A stretch of 64,000 nt of DNA from Chitinophaga niabensis. Its GTDB lineage: Bacteria; Bacteroidota; Bacteroidia; Chitinophagales; Chitinophagaceae. The stretch spans positions 1,858,832 through 1,922,831 of the forward strand of contig NZ_FSRA01000001.1 in NCBI RefSeq assembly GCF_900129465.1, given 5' to 3'. The first letter of the stretch is position 1. Each line of letters begins with the position of its first letter. The translations under genes and the position numbers were made by a program. Under the pieces are notes generated by a model that made no database searches, was not told the DNA's origin, and was given only the letters and a program-made list of their open reading frames with translations. This document shows positions 52,994-62,300 of the stretch, in pieces.

Positions 52994-54301
52994 TTTCAAT
53001 ATTTTCCTTGTTTTGTCCGTGATCTTGAAACGATCATCTATCCGCATGCCGGCCACCCAGATAATGCGTTTATGGGATTCCAATACCCATACCTTTTCCT
53101 TCTCCGGCAGGGATAACTTCTGATCAATAAAAAAGCGGCTGAGTTTCTTCTTTTTGGCCATACCCAGGGGATAGAAATAATCTCCTTTTTTCCACCTGCG
53201 CAATATAAGCGGGAACTGCACCTGCTGAAGGTCCAGGCAGGCAATACTGGCAGTAGCCGGCACGGTGAATCCTTCCCTGGCAAGCTGTTCCAATTTCAAA
53301 AGCATATCCGGCAGTTGTACCAGGTGCTGTGCTTCTTCAATGATGAAATGAGTGGAGGCAGTAGCTTCCAGGGGAGTAATGATCAGCCATTTGCGGTCCC
53401 TTACAATACGGTGTGTGGCCGTGGCTATCCATTTGCCGGGTTCACTGTTCAACAGCTCTACTACCTGTGCCGCCTGTGCCGTGCTGCATTGAAATGGTTT
53501 CAGTATTTCATAGGCAATTGTAGCCAATGGTACAGCCTGCTGCAGTTTCAGGATGGGAATGAAATATTCCTCTCCCCGCTGTTCGATCAGTTTCTTTTTG
53601 TGAATTTCCACCGCCTGCCTGTAAAGGATCTCTGCTTCACGGAAACGCTCAATGCTACTGCCCGTGTTCTTTACCACTTCAGGTAATACCTCTTCCAGCC
53701 GCGGCAACACCTGGTGACGGAAAAAATTACGTGTGTACTTATCCGTTGTATTGGAACTGTCTTCCACATGCTGTAAGTTTTCCGCATCAGCATATGCTTT
53801 GATCTCTTCCCGTGTAGCAAACAACAAAGGGCGTACAATACGCCCCTGCACAGGCAGGATGCCATGTAAGCCCGCTATGCCGGTACCTTTTGAAAGGTTC
53901 ATCCAAACCGTTTCTACATTATCCTGCATATGATGCGCGGTGGCAATGAAGGAAAGCCCCCTCTCCTGCCGCAGTTCTTCCAGCCATTGATAACGCAGTT
54001 CCCTGGCAGCCACCTGGATAGATCTTTTATGTGCAGCTGCATAGGTTTCCGTATCAAAACGCCGTACAAAAAGGGGAATACCATAACTTTCTGCCAGTGT
54101 GCGTACAAACGTTTCATCACGTTCAGACTCTGCACCTCTTAATTGAAAATTACAATGCGCCATCTCCACTTTAATGCCGGCCTGTACACACAGATGTGTG
54201 AGCACAATGGAATCAAGTCCTCCGCTTACCGCCAGCAGTAAAGGGTCTGCAGCCGTAAAGAGCTGTTCTTTTGTAATATATGATCGTAGCTGTTGCAGCA
54301 T
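52979..54301 (-). CDS. tilS: tRNA(Ile)-lysidine synthetase
   Basis: The 440-residue enzyme attaches lysine to C34 of tRNA-Ile(CAU), changing its codon to AUA. PP-loop SGGLDS (residues 26-31), the long N-type PP-ATPase domain with AHCNFQLRGAESERDETFVR and ATAHHMQDNVETVWMNLSKGTGIAGLHGI, DKYTRNFFRHQVLPRLEEV, and C-terminal TilS domain with PLGMAKKKKLSRFFIDQKLSLPEKEKVWVL and RIIWVAGMRIDDRFKITD. It follows the small TPR gene by 9 bp. Confidence 0.95.
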   Translation of the reverse strand: MLQQLRSYITKEQLFTAADPLLLAVSGGLDSIVLTHLCVQAGIKVEMAHCNFQLRGAESERDETFVRTLAESYGIPLFVRRFDTETYAAAHKRSIQVAARELRYQWLEELRQERGLSFIATAHHMQDNVETVWMNLSKGTGIAGLHGILPVQGRIVRPLLFATREEIKAYADAENLQHVEDSSNTTDKYTRNFFRHQVLPRLEEVLPEVVKNTGSSIERFREAEILYRQAVEIHKKKLIEQRGEEYFIPILKLQQAVPLATIAYEILKPFQCSTAQAAQVVELLNSEPGKWIATATHRIVRDRKWLIITPLEATASTHFIIEEAQHLVQLPDMLLKLEQLAREGFTVPATASIACLDLQQVQFPLILRRWKKGDYFYPLGMAKKKKLSRFFIDQKLSLPEKEKVWVLESHKRIIWVAGMRIDDRFKITDKTRKILKLELA

Positions 54302-54310
54302 TATATTTAA

Positions 54311-54622
54311 TTAGTCGGTGAGATCCTCATGTGCAGCCTGCAGCTCATTATAAGCATGCATATCTTTCTCTTCCCAGGCAATATACATTCCCTTTTCATA
54401 CACGGCAATGGCTGCTTCCGTTTCTCCGGTACGCTCCAGCAATTTACCCAGGTGATAATAAGAACCTACATAAGTAGGCTCATTTTCCAGCAATTCCTCA
54501 AATACTTTCCTTGCATTCCCATCCTCCTGTATCTTGATGTATTCCAGTGCCAGCGCATGTTTCAGGAAACTATCCTGCGGGCTGCTTTCAAGGAATGCCT
54601 TCAGTTGAGCGATTCTATCCAT
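54311..54622 (-). CDS. Small tetratricopeptide repeat protein
   Basis: The 103-residue soluble protein has two to three TPR units: SFLKHALALEYIKIQEDGNARKVFEELLENEP and TYVGSYYHLGKLLERTGETEAAIAVYEKGMYIAWEEKD. It is first in an operon with tilS, and the pairing is common in Bacteroidota; function is unknown. Confidence 0.85.
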   Translation of the reverse strand: MDRIAQLKAFLESSPQDSFLKHALALEYIKIQEDGNARKVFEELLENEPTYVGSYYHLGKLLERTGETEAAIAVYEKGMYIAWEEKDMHAYNELQAAHEDLTD

Positions 54623-54682
54623 ATTGAATATTTCTAATTTTAATTACGGGCGGCCGCCTGTTCGCCCAATGCCTAAATCCCA

Positions 54683-54690
54683 TATATTTG
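54683..54690 (+). promoter_or_regulatory. -7 promoter box of etfBA
   Basis: TATATTTG matches TAnnTTTG; TTC at 54661-54663 sits 19 nt upstream, one mismatch from the -33 TTG. Leader of about 30 nt. Confidence 0.45.
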
Positions 54691-54727
54691 CTAATACTGC
54701 ATTTTTCAATTAAACCAGTTAACGGAT

Positions 54728-55468
54728 ATGAAGATCTTAGTATGTATCAGTAAAACTCCCGACACAACTGCAAAAATAGCTTTCGCAGACAACAACACGA
54801 AATTCAGTGAAGCGGGTGTGCAGTTTATTATCAATCCATACGATGAATGGTATGCCCTGGTAAGAGCATTGGAGCTGAAAGAAACGTTGAACGCCACCGT
54901 ACACCTGATCACAGTGGGAGGAGCCGATACCGAACCCGTGATCCGCAAGGCCCTTGCCCTTGGCGGAGATGAAGCCTTCCGTGTGAATGCGGATAGTCAT
55001 GACAGTTATTATATTGCTTCACAGATAGCGGCACATGCCAAACAGGAAAATTACGACATCATATTTACCGGTAAAGAAACCATCGACTATAACGGTTCCG
55101 GCATTGGGGGTATGGTAGCAGAACTGGTGGGCATCCCCTTTGTTTCCATTGCTTCTAAATTTGAACTGAGCGGCCAGGTAGCTACCCTTCGCCGCGAGAT
55201 AGAAGGCGGAGAAGAAGTTTGCGAGGTTACATTACCGGTAGCCGTTTCCTGCCAGAAAGGAATGGCCGAAGCCAGGATCCCCAACATGCGGGGCATCATG
55301 GCGGCGCGCACCAAACCACTGAAAGTAATAGAACCCGTACAGGCCGATACACTCACCAGTATCGTATCATTTGAATTGCCACCAGCCAAAGCCGGTGTGA
55401 AACTGATCCCTGCTGATAACGTGGAAGAGTTAGTGAAACTCCTGCACGAAGAAGCTAAAGTGATCTGA
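54728..55468 (+). CDS. etfB: Electron transfer flavoprotein beta subunit
   Basis: The 246-residue protein matches EtfB: MKILVCISKTPDTTAKIAF, VQFIINPYDEWYALVRALELKE (the AMP-binding region), and IFTGKETIDYNGSGIGGMVAELVGIPFVSIASKFEL. It forms a heterodimer with EtfA and carries electrons from acyl-CoA dehydrogenases to quinone. It lies 26 bp before etfA. Confidence 0.96.
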   Translation: MKILVCISKTPDTTAKIAFADNNTKFSEAGVQFIINPYDEWYALVRALELKETLNATVHLITVGGADTEPVIRKALALGGDEAFRVNADSHDSYYIASQIAAHAKQENYDIIFTGKETIDYNGSGIGGMVAELVGIPFVSIASKFELSGQVATLRREIEGGEEVCEVTLPVAVSCQKGMAEARIPNMRGIMAARTKPLKVIEPVQADTLTSIVSFELPPAKAGVKLIPADNVEELVKLLHEEAKVI

Positions 55469-55494
55469 TCTTATTCAACACTAAAACAAATCGC

Positions 55495-56466
55495 ATGTCC
55501 GTTTTAATATTCGCCGATCAATTTCAGGGAAAAATAAAGAAGTCTGCACTGGAAGCAGTACAGTATGGCGCCAAAGTGGCCGCCCAATCAGGAACAACTG
55601 CTACTGCGCTGGTAGCAGGAGAAGTAAGTGCGGAGGAACTGGCCAGCCTGGGCCAGTATGGCGCGCAAAAAGTATTACATGTGGCAGATGCCCGTTTGAA
55701 TGAACTGGAAGCCGGCACCGCCACAAAGATCCTCGCGGAAGCGGTGGCAAAGGAAAATGCCGCTGTGGTTGTTTTCTCCCATAACTTCTCAGGCCGTGCC
55801 ATTGCCCCGCAATTATCGTCCCGCTTAAAAGCAGGCCTGGTGGCTGGAGCTATCTCCCTGCCGGACACCGCTAACGGTTTTGTGGTAAAGAAGAACGTTT
55901 TCTCCGGGAAAGCCTTCGCCAACGTAAACATTACGTCTGAAAAGAAGATCGTTTCCGTATTACCCAATACTTTCAGCCTGGCTCCAACAGATGGTACCGC
56001 TGCTGTGGAAGCTTTTGCTCCTGCCCTTACAGATGCCGACTTCCGCATCAAACCACTTAAAGTAGAAACTATCAGTGGTGAAGTACCGCTGACAGAAGCA
56101 GAAATAGTAGTGAGCGGCGGCCGTGGCCTGAAAGGGCCCGAACACTGGGGCATACTGGAAGACCTGGCCCATGCGCTGGGTGCTGCCACTGCCTGCAGCC
56201 GCCCTGTGGCAGATGCAGACTGGCGCCCGCATCATGAACACGTTGGCCAGACCGGTTTCACCGTAAGGCCCAATTTATACATAGCTATTGGTATTTCCGG
56301 AGCTATTCAGCACCTGGCAGGTGTTAACGGCAGTAAAGTAATAGTAGTGATCAATAAAGACCCTGAAGCCCCCTTCTTTAAGGCCGCAGATTACGGTATA
56401 GTAGGCGATGCCTTTGAGGTGGTGCCTAAATTAACGGCCGCTGTTAAGAAATATAAGGGTATCTGA
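55495..56466 (+). CDS. etfA: Electron transfer flavoprotein alpha subunit
   Basis: The 323-residue protein has an N-terminal EtfA domain and the FAD-binding C-terminal signature: VVSGGRGLKGPEHWGILEDLAHALGAATACSRPVADADWRPHHEHVGQTGFTVRPNLYIAIGISGAIQHLAGV (about residues 203-280). It binds FAD and partners EtfB. Together they support fatty-acid beta-oxidation, consistent with the acyl-CoA-binding protein elsewhere in the window. Confidence 0.96.
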   Translation: MSVLIFADQFQGKIKKSALEAVQYGAKVAAQSGTTATALVAGEVSAEELASLGQYGAQKVLHVADARLNELEAGTATKILAEAVAKENAAVVVFSHNFSGRAIAPQLSSRLKAGLVAGAISLPDTANGFVVKKNVFSGKAFANVNITSEKKIVSVLPNTFSLAPTDGTAAVEAFAPALTDADFRIKPLKVETISGEVPLTEAEIVVSGGRGLKGPEHWGILEDLAHALGAATACSRPVADADWRPHHEHVGQTGFTVRPNLYIAIGISGAIQHLAGVNGSKVIVVINKDPEAPFFKAADYGIVGDAFEVVPKLTAAVKKYKGI

Positions 56467-56638
56467 TAATTTGTGATAGCCGTCTGCTATTGACTTTCGG
56501 CTGGATATTGCCGCTTTCGTGCTGCAAAATCCGCCCGGATGCTAATAGCTGGCGGCTTTCCGCTTTTTAGATATCGATTATTTTTCTAACTTCACGTCTT
56601 ACACGATTAAACGTGAGCGCTAACGCGTATTTGACAGT

Positions 56639-57241
56639 ATGAGAAAAATAGAATTGGAAATAGTTGCTTTGTCGCACAGTATTACGCAAACTCATTCATA
56701 TGCCGTGGTGTTAGGAGAAGTGAATGGATTAAGGCGTTTACCCATAGTTATTGGAGGGTTTGAAGCTCAGGCCATAGCAGTAGCGCTGGAAAAAATGCAG
56801 CCCAGCAGGCCGCTCACACACGATCTCATGAAAAATTTCATGAATGCATTTAGCGTTGAGTTGCATGAAGTGGTGATCAGCAATTTGCAGGAAGGCATTT
56901 TCTACTCCAAATTGATCTGCTCCAATAACGATGATACGATAGAAATAGACTCCCGCACATCAGACGCCCTGGCATTGGCAGTACGGTTCGGATGCCCCAT
57001 TTATACATACGAAAACATCCTGAACAGTGCAGGCATCCTGCTGGACGATCCCGCTGGCAAGAAAACAACCAAACCAGCCGGAGGGCCAACTATCTCAGAG
57101 CATGAAAAAGGTGCTGAAGATGACCTTAAAGTGCTGAACCTGGAAGAGCTGAACACACTCCTGCAGGAAGTACTGGAACAGGAAGATTATATCCGCGCCA
57201 TCGCCATCCGCGATGAGATCAATAGCCGAAAAAGTAAATAA
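56639..57241 (+). CDS. Bifunctional nuclease family protein with C-terminal UVR motif
   Basis: The 200-residue protein has the DUF151 domain (residues 1-130: YAVVLGEVNGLRRLPIVIGGFEAQAIAVALEKMQPSRPLTHDLMKNF and DSRTSDALALAVRFGCPIYTYENIL) and a C-terminal UvrB/UvrC-like motif LNTLLQEVLEQEDYIRAIAIRDEINSRK. Members have RNase/DNase activity in vitro, but role in bacteria is uncertain. A 172-bp gap before it holds short hairpins and no gene. ispE begins 6 bp later. Confidence 0.92.
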   Translation: MRKIELEIVALSHSITQTHSYAVVLGEVNGLRRLPIVIGGFEAQAIAVALEKMQPSRPLTHDLMKNFMNAFSVELHEVVISNLQEGIFYSKLICSNNDDTIEIDSRTSDALALAVRFGCPIYTYENILNSAGILLDDPAGKKTTKPAGGPTISEHEKGAEDDLKVLNLEELNTLLQEVLEQEDYIRAIAIRDEINSRKSK

Positions 57242-57246
57242 GCGCC

Positions 57247-58056
57247 GTGATCCTTTTCCCCAATTGCAAGATCAACCTGGGTTTACACATTCTGCAAAAA
57301 CGTGCAGATGGTTTTCACGACCTGGAAACCGTGTTCTACCCGCTCCTTTTACAGGACGCCCTGGAGATCATCACAGCAGAAGAAAACATCTTTTCCAGCA
57401 GTGGCCTGGATATTCCGGGAGACACAGAAGATAATCTCTGTAAAAAAGCCTGGCACCTGTTAAAAGCAGACTTCCCGCAACTACCCGCTATACATATGCA
57501 TCTGCATAAACAGATCCCGATAGGCGCAGGCCTTGGAGGAGGTTCCGCAGATGGTGCTTTTACCCTCAGACTGCTCAACTCAAAATACAACCTGGACCTC
57601 TCCCTGGAAAAGCTGGAAGCGTATGCTGCGATACTGGGCAGCGATTGTCCTTTCTTTATCCGGAATACAGCCTGTTTTGCTTCAGGCAGAGGAGAACTTA
57701 TGGAACCCCTTGACCTGGACCTCACCGCCTATTCTTTCCTCCTCGTACATCCCGGTATCCATGTTAACACCGGATGGGCATTTGGGCAGATCATACCGGG
57801 CCGCCCGGCTGTTCCCTTAAAAGATATCGACTGGCAGGATGTAAGTAGCTGGAAGCACCGTTTAACGAATGATTTTGAAGCGCCGGTGTTTGCCGCCTAC
57901 CCCGCTATCGGAGGAATAAAAGAGAAGATGTATAAGAATGGGGCCATCTATGCCGCCATGAGCGGAAGCGGATCTGCCGTAATAGGGATCTTTCCCAAGA
58001 ACAAATTACCAGAAACCGGTTGGGAAACAGGATGCAGGGTTTTTGAAATGATATAA
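57247..58056 (+). CDS. ispE: 4-diphosphocytidyl-2-C-methyl-D-erythritol kinase
   Basis: The 269-residue GHMP kinase phosphorylates CDP-ME in the MEP isoprenoid pathway. Start GTG 57247. Motifs: CKINLGLHILQKRADGFHDLETVFYPL near the N-terminus, the ATP loop PIGAGLGGGSADGAFTLRLLN (about residues 92-112), LGSDCPFFI and the C-terminal AAMSGSGSAVIGIF. It is likely co-transcribed with the nuclease gene. Confidence 0.95.
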   Translation: MILFPNCKINLGLHILQKRADGFHDLETVFYPLLLQDALEIITAEENIFSSSGLDIPGDTEDNLCKKAWHLLKADFPQLPAIHMHLHKQIPIGAGLGGGSADGAFTLRLLNSKYNLDLSLEKLEAYAAILGSDCPFFIRNTACFASGRGELMEPLDLDLTAYSFLLVHPGIHVNTGWAFGQIIPGRPAVPLKDIDWQDVSSWKHRLTNDFEAPVFAAYPAIGGIKEKMYKNGAIYAAMSGSGSAVIGIFPKNKLPETGWETGCRVFEMI

Positions 58057-58061
58057 AGCAA

Positions 58062-58280
58062 TGATCCTCAGGCCTTTTCTCGGCAGGTAAGTAAAAAGCT
58101 ATCCTAAATACCTGATCTTCAGTGCATTGCCCGGTGCCATTCTACCACACGTACCTTAATTCCTTTGTAACTACTTGATCTTCATAGGTTTTCCCGGTAG
58201 GTAAGTAAAAACTAAAACGCAGATAAAAGACTGATCCACAATACCTTGCCCGGTACTATGCTACAACATGCACCTTGAAC
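58062..58280. repeat. Two diverged tandem copies of a ~115-bp intergenic element
   Basis: Unit 1 (from about 58062) and unit 2 (from about 58176) share TGATCnTCA, TTTTC-CGG-AGGTAAGTAAAA-CTA and a distal TTGCCCGGT-CTAC-ACA-ACCTT block (58127 and 58246). Offsets of 114 and 119 bp indicate small indels. The 286-bp gap between ispE and rplT has no gene. Confidence 0.75.
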
Positions 58281-58292
58281 TGAAAACAAAAA

Positions 58293-58322
58293 TAGCCGGT
58301 CCCAATAAAGGAACCGGCTATA
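58293..58322 (-). terminator. Terminator of rpmI-rplT
   Basis: tagccggtcc/gaaccggcta imperfect 10-bp stem followed on the minus strand by atttttgtttt. Confidence 0.85.
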
Positions 58323-58342
58323 TATTGCGAGTAAGATAAATC

Positions 58343-58687
58343 TTATTTTACAGAAGCGATAAGGCTTTTGAAAGTTTCAGGCTCATTCATTGCCAAGTCA
58401 GCGAGAACTTTTCTGTTCAGACCAATGTTCTTTTCTGACAATTTATGGATGAATGCTGAGTAAGTCAATCCTTCTGCTCTGGCCGCAGCGTTAATACGGG
58501 CGATCCACAGTTGACGGTAGTTTCTTTTCTTCAGTTTGCGACCTACATAAGAATAGGTTAAGCCTTTCTCCAGAACGTTCTTAGCTACGGTATAAACATT
58601 TTTACGTTTACCGTAGAAGCCTTTGGCTTGCTTTAAGATCTTCTTTCTTCTGGCTCTGGACGCAACTGCGTTTACTGAACGAGGCAT
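58343..58687 (-). CDS. rplT: 50S ribosomal protein L20
   Basis: The 114-residue protein matches L20: [98 protein letters not shown]. It binds 23S rRNA early in assembly. It follows rpmI by 40 bp in the usual order. Confidence 0.98.
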   Translation of the reverse strand: MPRSVNAVASRARRKKILKQAKGFYGKRKNVYTVAKNVLEKGLTYSYVGRKLKKRNYRQLWIARINAAARAEGLTYSAFIHKLSEKNIGLNRKVLADLAMNEPETFKSLIASVK

Positions 58688-58727
58688 GTTATGCTTTTTA
58701 AAACTTGTTTAAATAAATTGATACGTT

Positions 58728-58925
58728 TTAGCGAAGTACGAGCATACGCTTCACCAGGTTCAGATTTGCATCAGCTACCAGGCTACTGCCTCTCAATGAA
58801 CGCTTTCTTTTGTTAGACTTCTTAGTCAATAAGTGACTTTTGAAAGCCTTCGGACGTTTGATCGCTCCGCTGCCGGTCACCGTAAACGTCTTCTTCGCAC
58901 GGCTATGAGTCTTTACTTTTGGCAT
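58728..58925 (-). CDS. rpmI: 50S ribosomal protein L35
   Basis: The 65-residue basic protein matches L35: [46 protein letters not shown]. It heads the rpmI-rplT operon. infC, which normally precedes it, is absent here. Confidence 0.98.
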   Translation of the reverse strand: MPKVKTHSRAKKTFTVTGSGAIKRPKAFKSHLLTKKSNKRKRSLRGSSLVADANLNLVKRMLVLR

Positions 58926-58945
58926 TATACATCAAATTTGGTCTG

Positions 58946-58978
58946 CAAAGGTAGCTAATTATTTGATAAATGTCACAA
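58946..58978 (-). promoter_or_regulatory. Promoter of rpmI-rplT
   Basis: Minus strand TTG (58976-58978), 22-nt spacer, TACCTTTG (58946-58953): a full match to the Bacteroidota consensus. The predicted start site leaves a leader of only about 15 nt. Confidence 0.6.
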
Positions 58979-59380
58979 CAGTCATAAAAAAATTCAATTT
59001 TTCCTCCTCTTCCCAAAAAAAAGTTCACATTTTTTCCACTCGATTAATATATTGACTTTCAAACAGCCCATACTTTATAAACATCAGATAAGCTCTTTTT
59101 TACTGTTCCAGGCGAAATACGTATTTTTGTTTCTCCTATATTATCATTAATTTTAATTTCAGATTATTCAAAATTTGTCCCATATCCAGTTATTGAACCT
59201 TTTTGACCGAATATCCGAAAGCCTATGAAACCGATTATTTACACCTACGAAAAAGAGTACCAGATCAAAGGCTACTCATTGTTTCCATCAATTTTTCATT
59301 TGAAGGCATTTCCGTTACCACGGAAATAAAGCCTATTGCTGTGCCTAACAGACCTATGACTCACCTAATTGTCAGAAACA
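58979..59380. other. AT-rich intergenic region
   Basis: About 400 bp without a credible gene. TATTTTTG at 59122-59129 could be a -7 box for the rightward giant gene, with a long leader of about 245 nt. A short open frame at 59203-59436 has no family resemblance. Confidence 0.5.
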
Positions 59381-62300
59381 ATGAGAAGATTTCTACTCCT
59401 ATTATTAACCATACTTTCCTCGGGGGCTGTATCTGAGATATATGCACAGAACGGAAGGCTAACGGCGCCGGCTAACGTCTGCCAGAACGCATATGCTTCC
59501 ATGCATGCGTTCATAGACGATTTCAGGGCCGTGGATAGTGTACGGTGGACGATTACGCCTCCAAGTGGACCGGCCTATACCTATAGCCGGGCAATGCACC
59601 TGATAAGTAACCACCCGAAGTTCAAATACTTCAGTGCCACGGGGCAATCTGTGACCTTCATAACAGACCTTATAGGAACATATAGTGTCACCGCTACTAT
59701 TTATTATACAAATGGAGGAAACCAAAGGAACAGGACCCGGACCAAGTCATTCAATGTATATGATTGCTCTATGGACGAGTGCGAAGGTACTTTTACACCC
59801 GCAACAAACTTCAAAGAGACATTTGGTCAGTTCTACGCAGGTGCTCCACGGAGACCGGTAGATCCTCCTGCCACCGTGGGATATACTTATGCTCCCTCAG
59901 CAGACCTCGCAGACGACTTTTATAGTATCCATTATAACTCTCAGATAGGTGGCCGCCCGGAATGGGATAACGTAGGAGACCATACTGATAACGGATATGG
60001 TGGTATGCTTATCGCCAACTCATCTGATAATCCGAAACTTTTTTACAGAAGAACGATAAACGGCCTTTGTCCGGGTGCTAAATATAATTTCTCGGCGTGG
60101 TTCATCAACCTTAACTCGCTTACTGTATTAAGCAACACCTGTCAACGGGAAGATTACCGTTATGCAGGTGTAACCTTTATTGTACGGAATGCCTCTAATA
60201 ATGCTATCATCAGGCAGTTTAATACCAATGATGTATCGATGGACCTCTCCCGCAATTTGCCGGGAGATCAGCATTTAACAGGCTGGCAGAAATTCGGAGG
60301 TACACTTACACTCGCGCCCGGTCAGCAAAATGTGATCGTGGAGATCATGAACAATAACCCGGGTGGTTGTGGTAACGACATTGCGGTGGATGATATTGAA
60401 TTCGTTTTTTGTGCACCTAAGATATATTCCTATATAGATGGACTGGGTGTGTCCGAAGATATGGTATGCCCCGGAGCTGAATTAACCCTCACTTCCGTGA
60501 TCGAGCCATCCAACTATTTCGCAAACCCGGTTTACCGCTGGGAAATGAACAGGAATAGCACAGGATGGGTAACTGTCGGCGCTCCATATACTAACTTCAA
60601 TACACCAATACTGAATATTCCGGCAGGAACCTTACAGGAATTAGACGTCATCGAATACCGGCTGATGGTATTTGAAGCCGGGAACGTAAATGATGCGGGG
60701 TGTTATACTCCTTCCAACCGGGTACTGCTAACAGTACCCGCGCTACCCAGTATCAATGCAACGAGACCCGCCATCTGCCGGGGGGATACTACTATCCTCA
60801 GGGCCAGCCCATTGGAATCGCCGAGCGTTACAGGGTATGAGAACTTTACCTTCGTCGGGCCCAGGATCTTAACCTGGCCAACACTTCCTGCACCAAAGGA
60901 TTCCGTAATGGTGAATCCTATTGTTACAAGTGTTTATAATGTTAGAGGTGGTATTAATTATGGGCGCTATGCAAATGGTACGCCCCGTTACTGCTTTAAA
61001 GATGCGAGTATCACCATTACGGTAGATCAGCCACCAACTGTAAACCTTGGTCCGGACCAGGTTTTGTGCGCAGGCACACCTGTTACCCTGGATGCGGGAG
61101 CAGCCAATGCTGCATTTCCCATCACCTGGTCGCCAGGTAGCCAGACAAGCCAGACGATCACCTTCCCTGCTCCCACTCCTGGTGCCGGCGTAGCTACGCT
61201 AACGAATCAGCACAGAGTAATGGTGAGGAATGGGGAATGTACCGTACGTGATACTGTTAATATTACCGGCGTAGCCCCTGCCGTAGCGAATATCGATATA
61301 CCACAATTCTATTGCGGCGTTACGGCTATAGCCTTAAAAGCAGATGCGATCACGGCTGACTATGCAGGTCTGTGGACAATTGTTGGAGCCAGCTATGGCG
61401 CCACTATTGCGAACCCAACACTTGCAAACGGTGCTTCATTGAACAACGTTCCCCCGGATCAGCCGATCACTTTAAGATGGACGGTTTCTCCACTGGCCAG
61501 GCCAGATTGTAGTACCTTCGAAGAATTCACGATCACCAGTGAAACAAGGCCCACCGCTACTGTAACAGGGCCATTCACACAGTGTTCTCCTACATTCCCG
61601 CTTTCCGGTAATGTTCCGGGACCAGGTATGCAGGGGCAATGGGTGGTAATATCCGGCTCCGCTACATTTGATGATCCAAGCAGCCCTACTGCCATAGCCA
61701 CCGTAACCGGTACTACGCAGGTGAGGATTGAATGGAGGGTATCCCGCACCAATCCTTTATCCACTTGTGCACCGGCTACAAGGCAAACCACACTCGATTA
61801 TACGCCGCCGCCATTGCTCAACGTGACCAGTGTAGATCTAAACAGTTGCGCTAATACCAACAGGTTTACATTACCATGGTCCCAGGTGAACAATCCGACA
61901 AGCTATATAATAGAAGCTTTTGGTGCGAACCCAATGCCTGGATTCGTAACAAAATCAGGTTCCATTTCAGGCGCTACCGGTAATATTATTACCGCAATTC
62001 CTGCCAACACACCGGCTGGTACCTATACCTTCCGTTTAACCGCAAGGAAAACATCGCCTCCTAACTGTAATGGATATACTTATTTCACCGTAAGGATCGA
62101 AACACCATCTACCGTACCTACTATTACCCTCTCTGCACCAACAATTTGTGCCGGTTCTTCCGCTACATTGACTGCAAATGGTACATTAGGTTCCGGTGCT
62201 AACTGGGTTTGGTACCAGGGTGGATGCGGAACCGGTACAGCTATTGGCTCCGGCCCAAGCATCACGGTTTCACCAACTACAGCCACTACTTACTATGTAA

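Noticed and set aside
55524..56189. Long minus-strand open frame of 221 codons
   Set aside because: It is antisense to etfA, whose motifs are complete; alanine/serine-rich composition is that of a shadow frame.
59203..59436. Open frame of 77 codons before the giant repeat gene
   Set aside because: It starts with TTG, has no recognisable family, and overlaps the supported start and signal peptide of the gene at 59381 in another frame.
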